From contig CABRXX010000054.1 in NCBI GenBank assembly GCA_902475025.1, positions 1-17,744 of the forward strand: a DNA stretch of 17,744 nucleotides. The letters are read 5' to 3'. The DNA is from Merdiplasma sp905207905. Lineage in GTDB: Bacteria > Bacillota > Clostridia > Lachnospirales > Lachnospiraceae. A model generated the notes under the pieces. It was not told where the DNA came from. It searched no databases and saw only the letters and a program-made list of their open reading frames with translations. The translations under genes and the position numbers were made by a program. Positions 1-6,384 of this stretch are shown piece after piece; the first letter of the stretch is position 1; every line of letters starts with the position of its first letter.

Positions 1-679
1 TCACCAAAACTGCGTCTGAAAGACCGCTGATGATCCGGTTTCTCATGGGGAAATGGCCGGAAAGAGGGGGCGTCCCCGGCGGAAATTCCGACAGAACTCC
101 TCCCTTTTCCCACAGCATTTCATATAATCTCTGATTCTCTCTCGGATAACAAAGATCAACCCCGCACCCCAGCACTCCATAGCTTGCACCGCCGGTCATC
201 ACAGCTCCCAGTTGTGCCTGACCGTCAACTCCCACAGCCAGACCGCTGATTAACTGCGCTCCGGCTGCGGCCAGTTCCCGGCCAAGTTCTCCGGCCATTG
301 CCTTCCCATAAGGGCTGCCGCCCACTACCGCCACAGAAGGAATCTCATCCTTCGGCAGCCTTCCACGATAAAACAGGCCAAAAGGACACTCCCCTATGGA
401 TTTTAACCGCTCCGGAAAACCCGGATCCTGGCAGCTGATAAATTCTATTCTCTTTGTCTTGACTCTATGACAGACATCTTCCACAGAATAGGTTTTCCTG
501 AATGTCATCAGCCTATCCACCCACACCGCGCCCTTTTCTCTCCATGTTTCCAGACTTTCCCTTGAAGCCTCGTACACAGCTCTTGGGGATCCGTAAAATT
601 TTATTAGCTGACGGATGTGATTGCGATAAAGTCCCCTGACGCTGCAAAGCCACAGCCAATATTTTTCCCGCTCTTCCAT
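1..679 (-). CDS. dprA: DNA processing protein DprA, N-terminal 226 residues, cut by the left window edge
   Basis: Family role: DprA binds incoming single-stranded DNA and loads RecA during natural transformation. Seen here: reading left from ATG 679, the frame stays open to the edge. After an N-terminal helical domain comes a Rossmann-like fold with SGLAVGVD, VLGCGVD, YPREN, FPPGTPPLSGHFP and RNRIISGLSDAVLV, all DprA signatures in the correct order. The start is supported by AGGAGG five bases upstream. The oddity is at residues 116-125, VAVVGGSPYG. The family normally reads VxxVG(S/A)Rxx(S)xYG, so the conserved arginine and about two neighbours are missing without a frameshift. It lies downstream of comM on the same strand, with a 123-base gap holding two small hairpins; comM-dprA adjacency is common in Clostridia. 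The C-terminal part is outside the window, so its integrity cannot be judged. Confidence 0.93.
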   Translation of the reverse strand, partial: MEEREKYWLWLCSVRGLYRNHIRQLIKFYGSPRAVYEASRESLETWREKGAVWVDRLMTFRKTYSVEDVCHRVKTKRIEFISCQDPGFPERLKSIGECPFGLFYRGRLPKDEIPSVAVVGGSPYGKAMAGELGRELAAAGAQLISGLAVGVDGQAQLGAVMTGGASYGVLGCGVDLCYPRENQRLYEMLWEKGGVLSEFPPGTPPLSGHFPMRNRIISGLSDAVLV

Positions 680-755
680 AACAGCCTCCTAACCCGCAGC
701 ACGTTCCTGACAACGCGCGTTTCAAACCGCTTTTCATCGGCCAAGCATCCGTACA

Positions 756-793
756 GGAGCAGCTGACTGCCTCACTGCTCCCTGGTTTCCAGG
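756..793. other. Two adjacent small stem-loops in the comM-dprA gap
   Basis: GGAGCAG (756-762) and CTGCTCC (775-781) form a perfect 7-bp inverted repeat with a 12-base loop. Immediately next to it CCTGG TTT CCAGG (781-793) forms a second short hairpin. On the minus strand these lie just after the comM stop codon and before the dprA ribosome binding site. Neither is followed by a T run, so a factor-independent terminator is unlikely. They may affect transcript processing or the relative expression of dprA; that is inference. Confidence 0.45.
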
Positions 794-802
794 TGCCCAG
801 TC

Positions 803-2341
803 TCATCTTTGCCCTGCCCAGTAGGCCTTGTCAAAAGCCCGGTACCCGATGGCTTCCCCGAGATGCACCTCACGGATCTGTTCCGCCCCCTCCAGGTCTG
901 CAATGGTGCGAGCCACCTTTAAAATCCGGCCATAGGATCGGGCTGTCAGCTCCAGCTTCTCATAAGTGCACCGCATCATCTCCTCCTCCGCCGCTCCAAG
1001 GGCGCAGTATTTTTTCACAGCTGAACCGGAAAGATCTGAATTAAAACAAAACCGGGTACCTTTATACCGCCTCTGCTGTCTTTTTTGGGCCTGTATCACC
1101 CGTTCCCGTATTTTGTCAGAACATTCTTCCCGGACTTCTGAGGACAGCTGTTCATACGGAACCGGGTGGGCCTCCACGCAGATATCCATGCGATCCAGCA
1201 AAGGCTGACTGATATGATCCAGATAACGCTTCACCTCCCGTCTGGAACAGCTGCAACGGTTTCTGTCCGGATAGTATCCGCACTTGCAGGGATTCATAGA
1301 CGCCACCAGCATAAAATTGGCCGGAAACAGATAATTTCCTGTATTCCTGGAAATATGTACTACCCCCTCCTCCATGGGCTGGCGCAAAATCTCCAGAGTT
1401 CCTCCCTCAAACTCCGGCAGCTCATCCAGATAAAGGACCCCCCGATGAGCCAAACTCACCTCGCCAGGCCTTGGAACCCTTCCTCCGCCTGCCAAAGCTG
1501 CTGGAGTAATGGTGTGATGCGGCGCGCGGAAAGGTCTCTGGGTCATCAGCCCCTCCTTGGGAAGCAGACCGGCTATGCTGTGAATCTTGGAGATCTCCAG
1601 GGCCTCCTGATGGGAAGTTTCCGGCAGGATGGTAAGGATGCGTCTGGCTATCATAGTTTTTCCCGCTCCCGGCGGCCCGATCATTAAAAAATTGTGCATT
1701 CCTGCCGCGGCCACCTCCGCTGCCCGGCGCAAAACCTCCTGGCCCCGCACCTCTTCAAAATCCATTCCGAATCTCTCCCTCTGCCTGAAACGGATTTCTT
1801 CTATATTAATTCTCTTCTGTCCCAAATCTCCATTTCCTGTGAGAAAGCTGAGCATCCCCTTCAGATTCTCTGCTCCCAGCACCCGAATACGCTGAATCAC
1901 GGATCCCTCCCCCAGATTCCCCATGGGGACAATCATGGTATGGCATCCCCAGACTGAGGCAGAGGCTGCCATCTCCAGTACTCCCCGCACTGGGTTGAGG
2001 CTGCCATCCAGTCCCAGCTCCCCCACAAAAAGAATCCCATCCAGACTCTCTCTTGGAATGTAGCCCAGGGCCGCCAGGATGGCCACCGCTATGGGCAGAT
2101 CAAACCCGGAACCCGACTTGCGCACATCTGCAGGCGCCAGATTCACCGTAATCCGTTTAGGCGGGAGCTGAATCCCGGAATTCTTCAAAGCCGTCCGCAC
2201 CCGGTCCTGGGCCTCCCGCACCTCAGAGGATAAAAATCCCACCATGGAAAACAGAGGCATACCGTCACTGACATCCGCTTCCACCATAATTTTTTTGCTC
2301 TCCACCCCGCAGATGGCAGAGGATGTGACTGCACAAAACAA
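803..2341 (-). CDS. comM: ComM/YifB family magnesium-chelatase-like AAA+ ATPase
   Basis: Family role: the ComM/YifB family includes ComM, a hexameric helicase that drives branch migration when transforming DNA recombines. Seen here: 512 residues, normal family length. The N-terminal S5-fold-like domain carries the typical MFCAVTSSAICGVES start and the block LAPADVRKSGSGFDLPIA (residues 69-86). Walker A is GPPGAGKT (222-229), Walker B VLYLDE (302-307), and a four-cysteine CKC...CSC cluster sits at 352-365, followed by the C-terminal Mg-chelatase domain. The start codon is TTG at 2341: GGAGG (2355-2351) precedes it at good spacing and the protein aligns with the family from that residue. It is the first gene before dprA on the same strand, fitting a competence or recombination role. 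Members also occur in bacteria not known to be transformable, so the physiological role is less certain than the family. Confidence 0.95.
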   Translation of the reverse strand: MFCAVTSSAICGVESKKIMVEADVSDGMPLFSMVGFLSSEVREAQDRVRTALKNSGIQLPPKRITVNLAPADVRKSGSGFDLPIAVAILAALGYIPRESLDGILFVGELGLDGSLNPVRGVLEMAASASVWGCHTMIVPMGNLGEGSVIQRIRVLGAENLKGMLSFLTGNGDLGQKRINIEEIRFRQRERFGMDFEEVRGQEVLRRAAEVAAAGMHNFLMIGPPGAGKTMIARRILTILPETSHQEALEISKIHSIAGLLPKEGLMTQRPFRAPHHTITPAALAGGGRVPRPGEVSLAHRGVLYLDELPEFEGGTLEILRQPMEEGVVHISRNTGNYLFPANFMLVASMNPCKCGYYPDRNRCSCSRREVKRYLDHISQPLLDRMDICVEAHPVPYEQLSSEVREECSDKIRERVIQAQKRQQRRYKGTRFCFNSDLSGSAVKKYCALGAAEEEMMRCTYEKLELTARSYGRILKVARTIADLEGAEQIREVHLGEAIGYRAFDKAYWAGQR

Positions 2342-2364
2342 TAAACACCACCTCCAGACAATCG

Positions 2365-2393
2365 TTGTTCTAAAAACTTGTTTGTTCTAAAAA
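2365..2393 (-). repeat. Two 12-bp direct repeats in the comM leader
   Basis: TTGTTCTAAAAA occurs at 2365-2376 and again at 2382-2393, a 17-base offset. On the transcribed (minus) strand this reads TTTTTAGAACAA twice, just upstream of the comM ribosome binding site. It resembles a tandem protein-binding site but matches no operator I recognise; it is not a GAAC-N4-GTTC LexA box. Confidence 0.4.
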
Positions 2394-2426
2394 AATACGG
2401 TTGGAAATCATCGGGAGAACCCCTGA

Positions 2427-2455
2427 TATATGATATAAAAAATAGGATATTGCAA
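2427..2455 (-). promoter_or_regulatory. Candidate sigma-A-type promoter for comM-dprA
   Basis: On the minus strand TTGCAA (2455-2450) is followed after 17 bases by CATATA (2432-2427), weak matches to TTGACA and TATAAT at the ideal spacing. Transcription would begin near 2420, leaving about an 80-base leader before the TTG start. The region is AT-rich and free of genes. A 9-bp inverted repeat arm overlaps the spacer. Low confidence because both hexamers deviate from consensus. Confidence 0.3.
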
Positions 2456-2530
2456 AATGCGAATCCCTATGAAAAGAAAAGCCTTTAAAGAATTTTGTTC
2501 TTCTTTATGTGATATCTCATATCCTATCAC
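2442..2530. other. Inverted repeats upstream of the comM promoter
   Basis: ATAGGATAT at 2442-2450 is matched by its perfect inverse ATATCCTAT at 2519-2527. Overlapping the right arm, GTGATA (2509-2514) and TATCAC (2525-2530) form a second inverted repeat with a 10-base centre. The left arm falls in the spacer and -35 of the candidate comM promoter. This is compatible with operator sites for a dimeric regulator, but AT-rich sequence makes chance matches more likely. No known regulator is recognised. Confidence 0.3.
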
Positions 2531-2539
2531 AGTTTCAAA

Positions 2540-2677
2540 AAAATGGCAAGGAGATGTTGCAAAATATTACTTCCGGTGGATTTTCGGTGTGTTTTCTCCG
2601 AAAAGAGGTTATTTTTCGGAAAAAAATCACCCGAAAGGGTACCGCCGGAGATTTTTGCAACATCCCCCTGCCATTTT
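2540..2677 (+). repeat. Hairpin-forming dispersed repeat, copy 1
   Basis: The ends are inverted: AAAATGGCA (2540-2548) pairs with TGCCATTTT (2669-2677), and GATGTTGCAAAA pairs with TTTTGCAACATC just inside. The interior continues the stem: CCGGTGG with CCGCCGG, TTTTCGGTGTG with CACCCGAAA, and an apical TCCGAAAA/TTTTCGGA helix. The right arm holds the block AATCACCCGAAAGGGTACCG, shared exactly with copy 2 at 11284-11416, including a possible CCC-GAAA-GGG mini-hairpin. The element touches the stop codon of the phosphopantetheinyl transferase gene. On that gene's strand the hairpin is followed by seven T residues, so it could act as its terminator. No target-site duplication is visible. Confidence 0.8.
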
Positions 2678-3445
2678 CTATGGAATAAACTCTTCCGGTT
2701 TCCTCTTGCTCCATACCACCGGCTCCCGTTTTTTCATGCACACTGCCATGGTATACTCCGGCGTTTGAAATTCCTGTATCCAGAAAAAGTGCCCCGGTTC
2801 CGGCTCGATTCTTCTCCATCTGGGCACTTCCGGTTCTCTTCCATCCTCCCCGTAAGCACACCTTCTGATCGCTCCGGTTTTACTTTCCCCAAAATCCGAC
2901 TTCCACTCCAGCGCCTTTCCAGGCCTTGCCATAGGTTTGACGCCTGTCTCTCCCGGAGGCTTTGCCCGATACGCTTCTGCATCAGAAGCCTTTAAAAACT
3001 CCAGCTCTTCCTCTCCAAGGGTCGGAACCTGTCTCAGGTCCTTTCTAAGACCTATACCGGTACATTTTAAACAGCTTTCTTTCCGGCTCCAGATTCGCTG
3101 CAGCCACGCCTCCTGTTCTCCCCGCTTCCTGCTCTCTAAAAACCTCAGTTCCTCCGGGGTACCGATACGCCTGGCCAGGGAAGCTTTCCAGGGAAAACGC
3201 CGTTCCGCGTCCACTCCCACAGACTGGGTGCCGCAAGCTGCCGCCACACAGAAACTGCAGTGGGTAACATTAAATTCCAGCCAGGGATATTCCCGCAGCC
3301 AGGGCTTTCCCCCAGCTCTCTTTTCATAGTGAAACGGATGTGGAACCTCTGGATGCTCTGATTGGATCAGATACTCCAGTAATAAATAAGCCAGCTGATG
3401 CTGGCTGATCCCTCTGGGAAGTTCTTCACAGTAGTAAACGTTCAT
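2678..3445 (-). CDS. Sfp-type 4'-phosphopantetheinyl transferase superfamily protein
   Basis: Family role: transfers the 4'-phosphopantetheine arm of coenzyme A to a serine of a carrier protein (fatty acid, polyketide or nonribosomal peptide synthesis). Seen here, 255 residues: a GGKPWL motif near residue 45, FNVTHC (58-63), GVDAE (77-81) with the magnesium-binding Asp and Glu, and WSRKESCLK (119-127), the WxxKEaxxK signature. The segment after about residue 140 is charged, poor in recognisable motifs and longer than in Sfp (224 residues), ending in a barrel-like tail FFWIQEF...YTMAVCM. ATG 3445 lies one base beyond the sigK stop, without a strong ribosome binding site, so it is probably translationally coupled to sigK. 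It may therefore be transcribed in the mother cell during sporulation. The carrier protein substrate cannot be inferred because no synthase gene is in view. Confidence 0.85.
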   Translation of the reverse strand: MNVYYCEELPRGISQHQLAYLLLEYLIQSEHPEVPHPFHYEKRAGGKPWLREYPWLEFNVTHCSFCVAAACGTQSVGVDAERRFPWKASLARRIGTPEELRFLESRKRGEQEAWLQRIWSRKESCLKCTGIGLRKDLRQVPTLGEEELEFLKASDAEAYRAKPPGETGVKPMARPGKALEWKSDFGESKTGAIRRCAYGEDGREPEVPRWRRIEPEPGHFFWIQEFQTPEYTMAVCMKKREPVVWSKRKPEEFIP

Positions 3446-3446
3446 C

Positions 3447-4070
3447 TTAATTTTTGAAACACTCTCTCAGTTTTTTTAACGCATTTTTTTCAATTCTGGA
3501 CACATAAGACCGGGAAATCCCCAGTTTTCCTGCGATTTCCCTCTGTGTCAGTTCCTCTCTGCCTCCCAGCCCATACCGGGCGGCAATGATGCTCTGCTCT
3601 CTGGCATCCAGGACTCTTCCCAGTCCCTCATAAAGCGTCCTGGCATTTTTCCGAAATTCCAGATTCTCCAGTACATCCACAGGCTCGCTCTCCAAAATAT
3701 CCATCAGCTGCAGTTCCCGGCCCTCCTGATCCACACCGATCTTCTCATACATGGAAACCTCCCGGGCCTGCTTTTTCTTCGTCCGCATCATCATCAGAAG
3801 TTCGTTCTCAATACACCTGGCTGCATAAGTGGCCAGCCGGTTCTTCTTCCCACAGTCAAATGTGGACACTGCTTTGATCAGGCCAATGATCCCGATGGAC
3901 AGCAGATCATCCTGGTCATTCTCCGTTCCCTGATACTTTCGGGCCACATGAGCCACCAGCCGAAGATTCCGCTCAATGAGAACATTTCTGGCCTCCATAT
4001 CACCCTCCTGATATCTCTGAAGGTAATATTTTTCCTCCTCCGGCGACAGTGGTTTTGGAAAAGTTTTCAA
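3447..4070 (-). CDS. sigK: RNA polymerase sporulation sigma factor SigK, without a pro-sequence
   Basis: Role: late mother-cell sigma factor directing cortex and coat gene expression. Seen here, 207 residues: region 2 from about residue 28 (ARNVLIERNLRLVAH, DLLSIGIIGLIKAV, LATYAARCIENELLM) and region 4 with the helix-turn-helix TQREIAGKLGISRSYVSRIE (175-194). The N-terminus FPKPLSPEEEKYYL corresponds to the beginning of the mature B. subtilis protein (FPQPLSSSEEKKYL). The start is TTG 4070 with GAGGTG six to ten bases upstream. The next in-frame codons upstream run into a TAG within 30 bases, so no membrane-anchored pro-sequence is encoded. The gene is uninterrupted, with no skin-like element. 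Upstream bases carry a CATAnnnTA -10 box typical of mother-cell sigma factors. Confidence 0.92.
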   Translation of the reverse strand: MKTFPKPLSPEEEKYYLQRYQEGDMEARNVLIERNLRLVAHVARKYQGTENDQDDLLSIGIIGLIKAVSTFDCGKKNRLATYAARCIENELLMMMRTKKKQAREVSMYEKIGVDQEGRELQLMDILESEPVDVLENLEFRKNARTLYEGLGRVLDAREQSIIAARYGLGGREELTQREIAGKLGISRSYVSRIEKNALKKLRECFKN

Positions 4071-4096
4071 AAAGCACCTCGAAGAGAGTTTTATTT

Positions 4097-4134
4097 TATT
4101 CTATGAGCGCTTCTGTCCAATCGTGCCTGTTCTA
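4097..4134 (-). promoter_or_regulatory. Sporulation-type promoter and SpoIIID-like box for sigK
   Basis: On the minus strand, CAC (4125-4123) is followed after 17 bases by CATAGAATA (4105-4097). This fits the B. subtilis SigK promoter consensus AC-N16/17-CATAnnnTA and partly fits SigE (-10 CATACAnT). TAGAACAGGC (4134-4125) matches the ten-base SpoIIID consensus WWRRACARNY fully, and TTGGACAGAA in the spacer matches nine of ten. Transcription would start near 4090, just before the ribosome binding site. In B. subtilis sigK is controlled by SigE, SpoIIID and SigK itself, so the architecture agrees; activity here is inferred. Confidence 0.55.
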
Positions 4135-4152
4135 TTTTAATGCCCCAAGACC

Positions 4153-5373
4153 CTACTCTTTTTTCCGCAGAAGATCTCCTGGATCCGCCTGAACAGACAG
4201 TTTCACAGACAGCCTCTGTTTTGGATGAGGGGCGCTCTCCATCGGCTTCCCCTCTTCATCCAGAATCTCCAGCACCTCTGTCTCCACATCCCGGCCGTCA
4301 GGCTTCATAATCTGAATACGCTCTCCTACAGAAAATTTATTTCTCTGTTCAATCTCGCAATACCCCAAAGCACCCTGGGAAGCGATCCCCAAGTAGGTAT
4401 ACTCCTTGATGTAGGTATTGCTGTCATAGATCTGGGAAGTTTCATCCGGCTTCCCATAGAAAAATCCGGTGGTAAACTGGCGATAAGTACAGCCTGTGAT
4501 CTGCTGCCGGTACCAGTCCAAATGCTCCTGATAAAGCCCTGGATTCTCCAGATAATCGTCAATTGCTTTCCGATAAGTACGTGCAACTGTTGCCACATAC
4601 AGCGCCGTCTTCATCCGCCCCTCAATCTTTAGGCTGTCAATTCCGGCCTCTAAAACATCCGGGATATGCTCAATCATGCACAGATCCTTGGAATTAAAAA
4701 TATAAGTGCCCCGTTCATTTTCATACACCGGAAAATACTCGCCCGGTCTGGTCTCCTCCACCACTGCATATTTCCATCGGCAGGGATGAGTGCAGGCTCC
4801 CTGATTCGCATCTCTCCCGGTAAAATAATTACTCAAAAGGCAGCGGCCGGAGTAGGAGATGCACATAGCCCCATGAATAAACGCCTCAATCTCCAGCTCT
4901 TCCGGAATATGGCTCCGAATCTGACGGATCTCTTCCAGAGAAAGCTCTCTTCCGCAGACCACCCGCTTCGCTCCCAGCTCATGCCAGAAACGGAAAGTCT
5001 CATAATTTACATTATTGGCCTGTGTGCTGATATGGCGCTCAATCTCCGGGCAGACCCGCTTGGCAATCATAAACACACCGGGATCCGCAATGATCAATGC
5101 GTCCGGACCGATGCGCTTCAGCTCCTGAAAGTAGGCCTCCACTCCCTCCAGATCCCCATTGTGAGCCAGAATATTGGCCGTCACATAGACCTTCACCCCA
5201 TGCTTATGGGCAAACGCAATGCCTTCCTTCATATCCTCCGGGGAAAAATTTTTGGCTTTGGCACGAAGGCCAAACGCCTCCCCTCCTATATAAACGGCAT
5301 CTGCGCCAAATAAAACTGCAGTCTTTAAGACCTCCAGACTGCTGGCCGGTATTAACAGCTCCGGTTTTCTCAT
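4153..5373 (-). CDS. trhP: U32-family tRNA hydroxylation protein, TrhP-like
   Basis: Family role: with TrhP proteins, prephenate-dependent hydroxylation of uridine 34 in tRNA gives 5-hydroxyuridine; the family was formerly annotated as peptidase U32. Seen here, 406 residues: an N-terminal TIM-barrel-like half (LLIPASSLEVLKTAVLFGAD, ISTQANNVN), then the family signature EAFIHGAMCISYSGRCLLS (163-181). Cysteines 171, 178, 194 and 198 form a likely iron-sulfur site, followed by a C-terminal beta domain. Length and ending match the B. subtilis YrrO (TrhP2) type. ATG 5373 is preceded by AAGGAG. It follows trmR by 11 bases on the same strand, the methylase that acts on its product, which strongly supports tRNA modification over proteolysis. 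Only one U32 gene is present where B. subtilis has two (yrrN, yrrO). Confidence 0.88.
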   Translation of the reverse strand: MRKPELLIPASSLEVLKTAVLFGADAVYIGGEAFGLRAKAKNFSPEDMKEGIAFAHKHGVKVYVTANILAHNGDLEGVEAYFQELKRIGPDALIIADPGVFMIAKRVCPEIERHISTQANNVNYETFRFWHELGAKRVVCGRELSLEEIRQIRSHIPEELEIEAFIHGAMCISYSGRCLLSNYFTGRDANQGACTHPCRWKYAVVEETRPGEYFPVYENERGTYIFNSKDLCMIEHIPDVLEAGIDSLKIEGRMKTALYVATVARTYRKAIDDYLENPGLYQEHLDWYRQQITGCTYRQFTTGFFYGKPDETSQIYDSNTYIKEYTYLGIASQGALGYCEIEQRNKFSVGERIQIMKPDGRDVETEVLEILDEEGKPMESAPHPKQRLSVKLSVQADPGDLLRKKE

Positions 5374-5384
5374 GGTATTCTCCT

Positions 5385-6026
5385 TTATTCTTTCACGCTT
5401 AGAGCCGCTCCATCCCCGATGGGAACAATGGAGGTCACCAGCCCTTCTGTGTGCTTTAAGGCATACAGATACTCCCGCATGCGTTTATATATGGTACGGT
5501 TGCGCCGCTCCACTGCAAACCGAGATTCTATGATATCTCCATCCTGAAGTACATTGTCAGAGATCATCAGTCCCCCAGCGGAAAGCAGCCGCAGCGCCTC
5601 CGGCAGAAAATGAATATACTGTCCCTTGGCCGCATCCATGAAAATCAGATCATAGGGGCCTTCCAGAGTCTTTAAAATTTCCAGGGCATCCCCCTCCAGC
5701 AGCCTGATCTTGCCGCCCTTGGGAGCCCTGGAAAAATTGTCTCTGGCAACGGGTATCCGTTTCTCATATTTTTCTATGGTGGTGATACGGCAGTCCTCGC
5801 TGGTGTACTCTGCCATTAAAAGAGCAGAATAACCCACTGCCGTGCCCACCTCCAAAATCCTCTTCGGCTGTTTTAAGGACAGCAGAACCCGCAGGAAACT
5901 CTTCATCTCCTGACGGATAATGGGAACCTGATCCCGCCTGGCCTGCTGCTCCAATTGTTCTAAAAATTCTGTCTCCCCTGTATCCAGAGAATGGATATAG
6001 GTAACCATCCGTTCATCTACGATCAT
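5385..6026 (-). CDS. trmR: tRNA 5-hydroxyuridine methyltransferase TrmR (O-methyltransferase family 3)
   Basis: Role: S-adenosylmethionine-dependent methylation of 5-hydroxyuridine 34 to 5-methoxyuridine in tRNAs. Seen here, 213 residues: the SAM-binding glycine loop LEVGTAVGYS (58-67), an acidic residue pair at TIEKYEK (83-89), and the metal-binding residues in FMDAAKGQY (129-137) and SDN (156-158), in the order usual for family 3 O-methyltransferases. ATG 6026 overlaps the stop codon of the YlbF-family gene (ATGA), indicating translational coupling. The next gene downstream is trhP, as in the B. subtilis trmR-trhP1-trhP2 cluster, and this context selects TrmR over catechol-type methyltransferases of the same fold. 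Confidence 0.88.
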   Translation of the reverse strand: MIVDERMVTYIHSLDTGETEFLEQLEQQARRDQVPIIRQEMKSFLRVLLSLKQPKRILEVGTAVGYSALLMAEYTSEDCRITTIEKYEKRIPVARDNFSRAPKGGKIRLLEGDALEILKTLEGPYDLIFMDAAKGQYIHFLPEALRLLSAGGLMISDNVLQDGDIIESRFAVERRNRTIYKRMREYLYALKHTEGLVTSIVPIGDGAALSVKE

Positions 6027-6382
6027 ACAGAAATCACATCCTCAAATCCGTCAATCTCTATGTCCGTAACCGTCAGCACCTCCATAGCAATCTGCTGCAA
6101 AATTCTGCAGATACTCAGCTCGGACAGCAGGTAACCGGCTGCCAGAGAATTCCTGTAAAGCTCCGACCGCTCCCGGAACATCCGGTTCATCTCCTCCATC
6201 ACATCCACAGATTCATCTGAGTTCTGAAGAAGATAAATCCTTTTGCGAAAATCATCTACCTGAGCCCGCAATTCCGGATAACTGGCCAGCTTTCTCTTAT
6301 TTTTTTCAAACTCCCGGTACTCCTCACTGTCCCGAATGGCCTCCAGAAGCTCTCTTTTGCATTTTTCAATTGCATCCTGCAT
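6023..6382 (-). CDS. YlbF/YmcA family (DUF964) helical protein
   Basis: Family role: in B. subtilis YlbF, YmcA and YaaT form a complex that works with RNase Y in mRNA maturation and influences competence and sporulation. Seen here, 119 residues, predicted all-helical and charged, with the family-type segment SEEYREFEKNKRKLASYPEL and DDFRKRIYLLQ (about residues 19-53), then a second helical hairpin to residue 105. No cysteine-rich tail like that of B. subtilis YlbF is present. ATG 6382 is two bases after the RNase J stop codon and its own stop overlaps the trmR start. The coupling with RNase J suggests a role in RNA turnover, but this is inferred from position. It could equally be a YheA-like member of unknown function. 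Confidence 0.75.
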   Translation of the reverse strand: MQDAIEKCKRELLEAIRDSEEYREFEKNKRKLASYPELRAQVDDFRKRIYLLQNSDESVDVMEEMNRMFRERSELYRNSLAAGYLLSELSICRILQQIAMEVLTVTDIEIDGFEDVISV

Positions 6383-6384
6383 CT

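Noticed and set aside
2365..2393. A LexA/DinR box upstream of comM
   Set aside because: GAAC is repeated directly and no GAAC-N4-GTTC palindrome is formed.
2543..2995. A 150-codon plus-strand frame running through the hairpin repeat into the transferase gene
   Set aside because: It starts inside the repeat and runs antisense to the phosphopantetheinyl transferase; no ribosome binding site or domain.
4071..4152. A remnant of a skin-type element near sigK
   Set aside because: sigK is intact and the flanks contain neither recombinase nor split gene fragments.
4666..5313. A 215-codon open frame on the plus strand
   Set aside because: It lies opposite the well-supported trhP gene and its translation has no family features.
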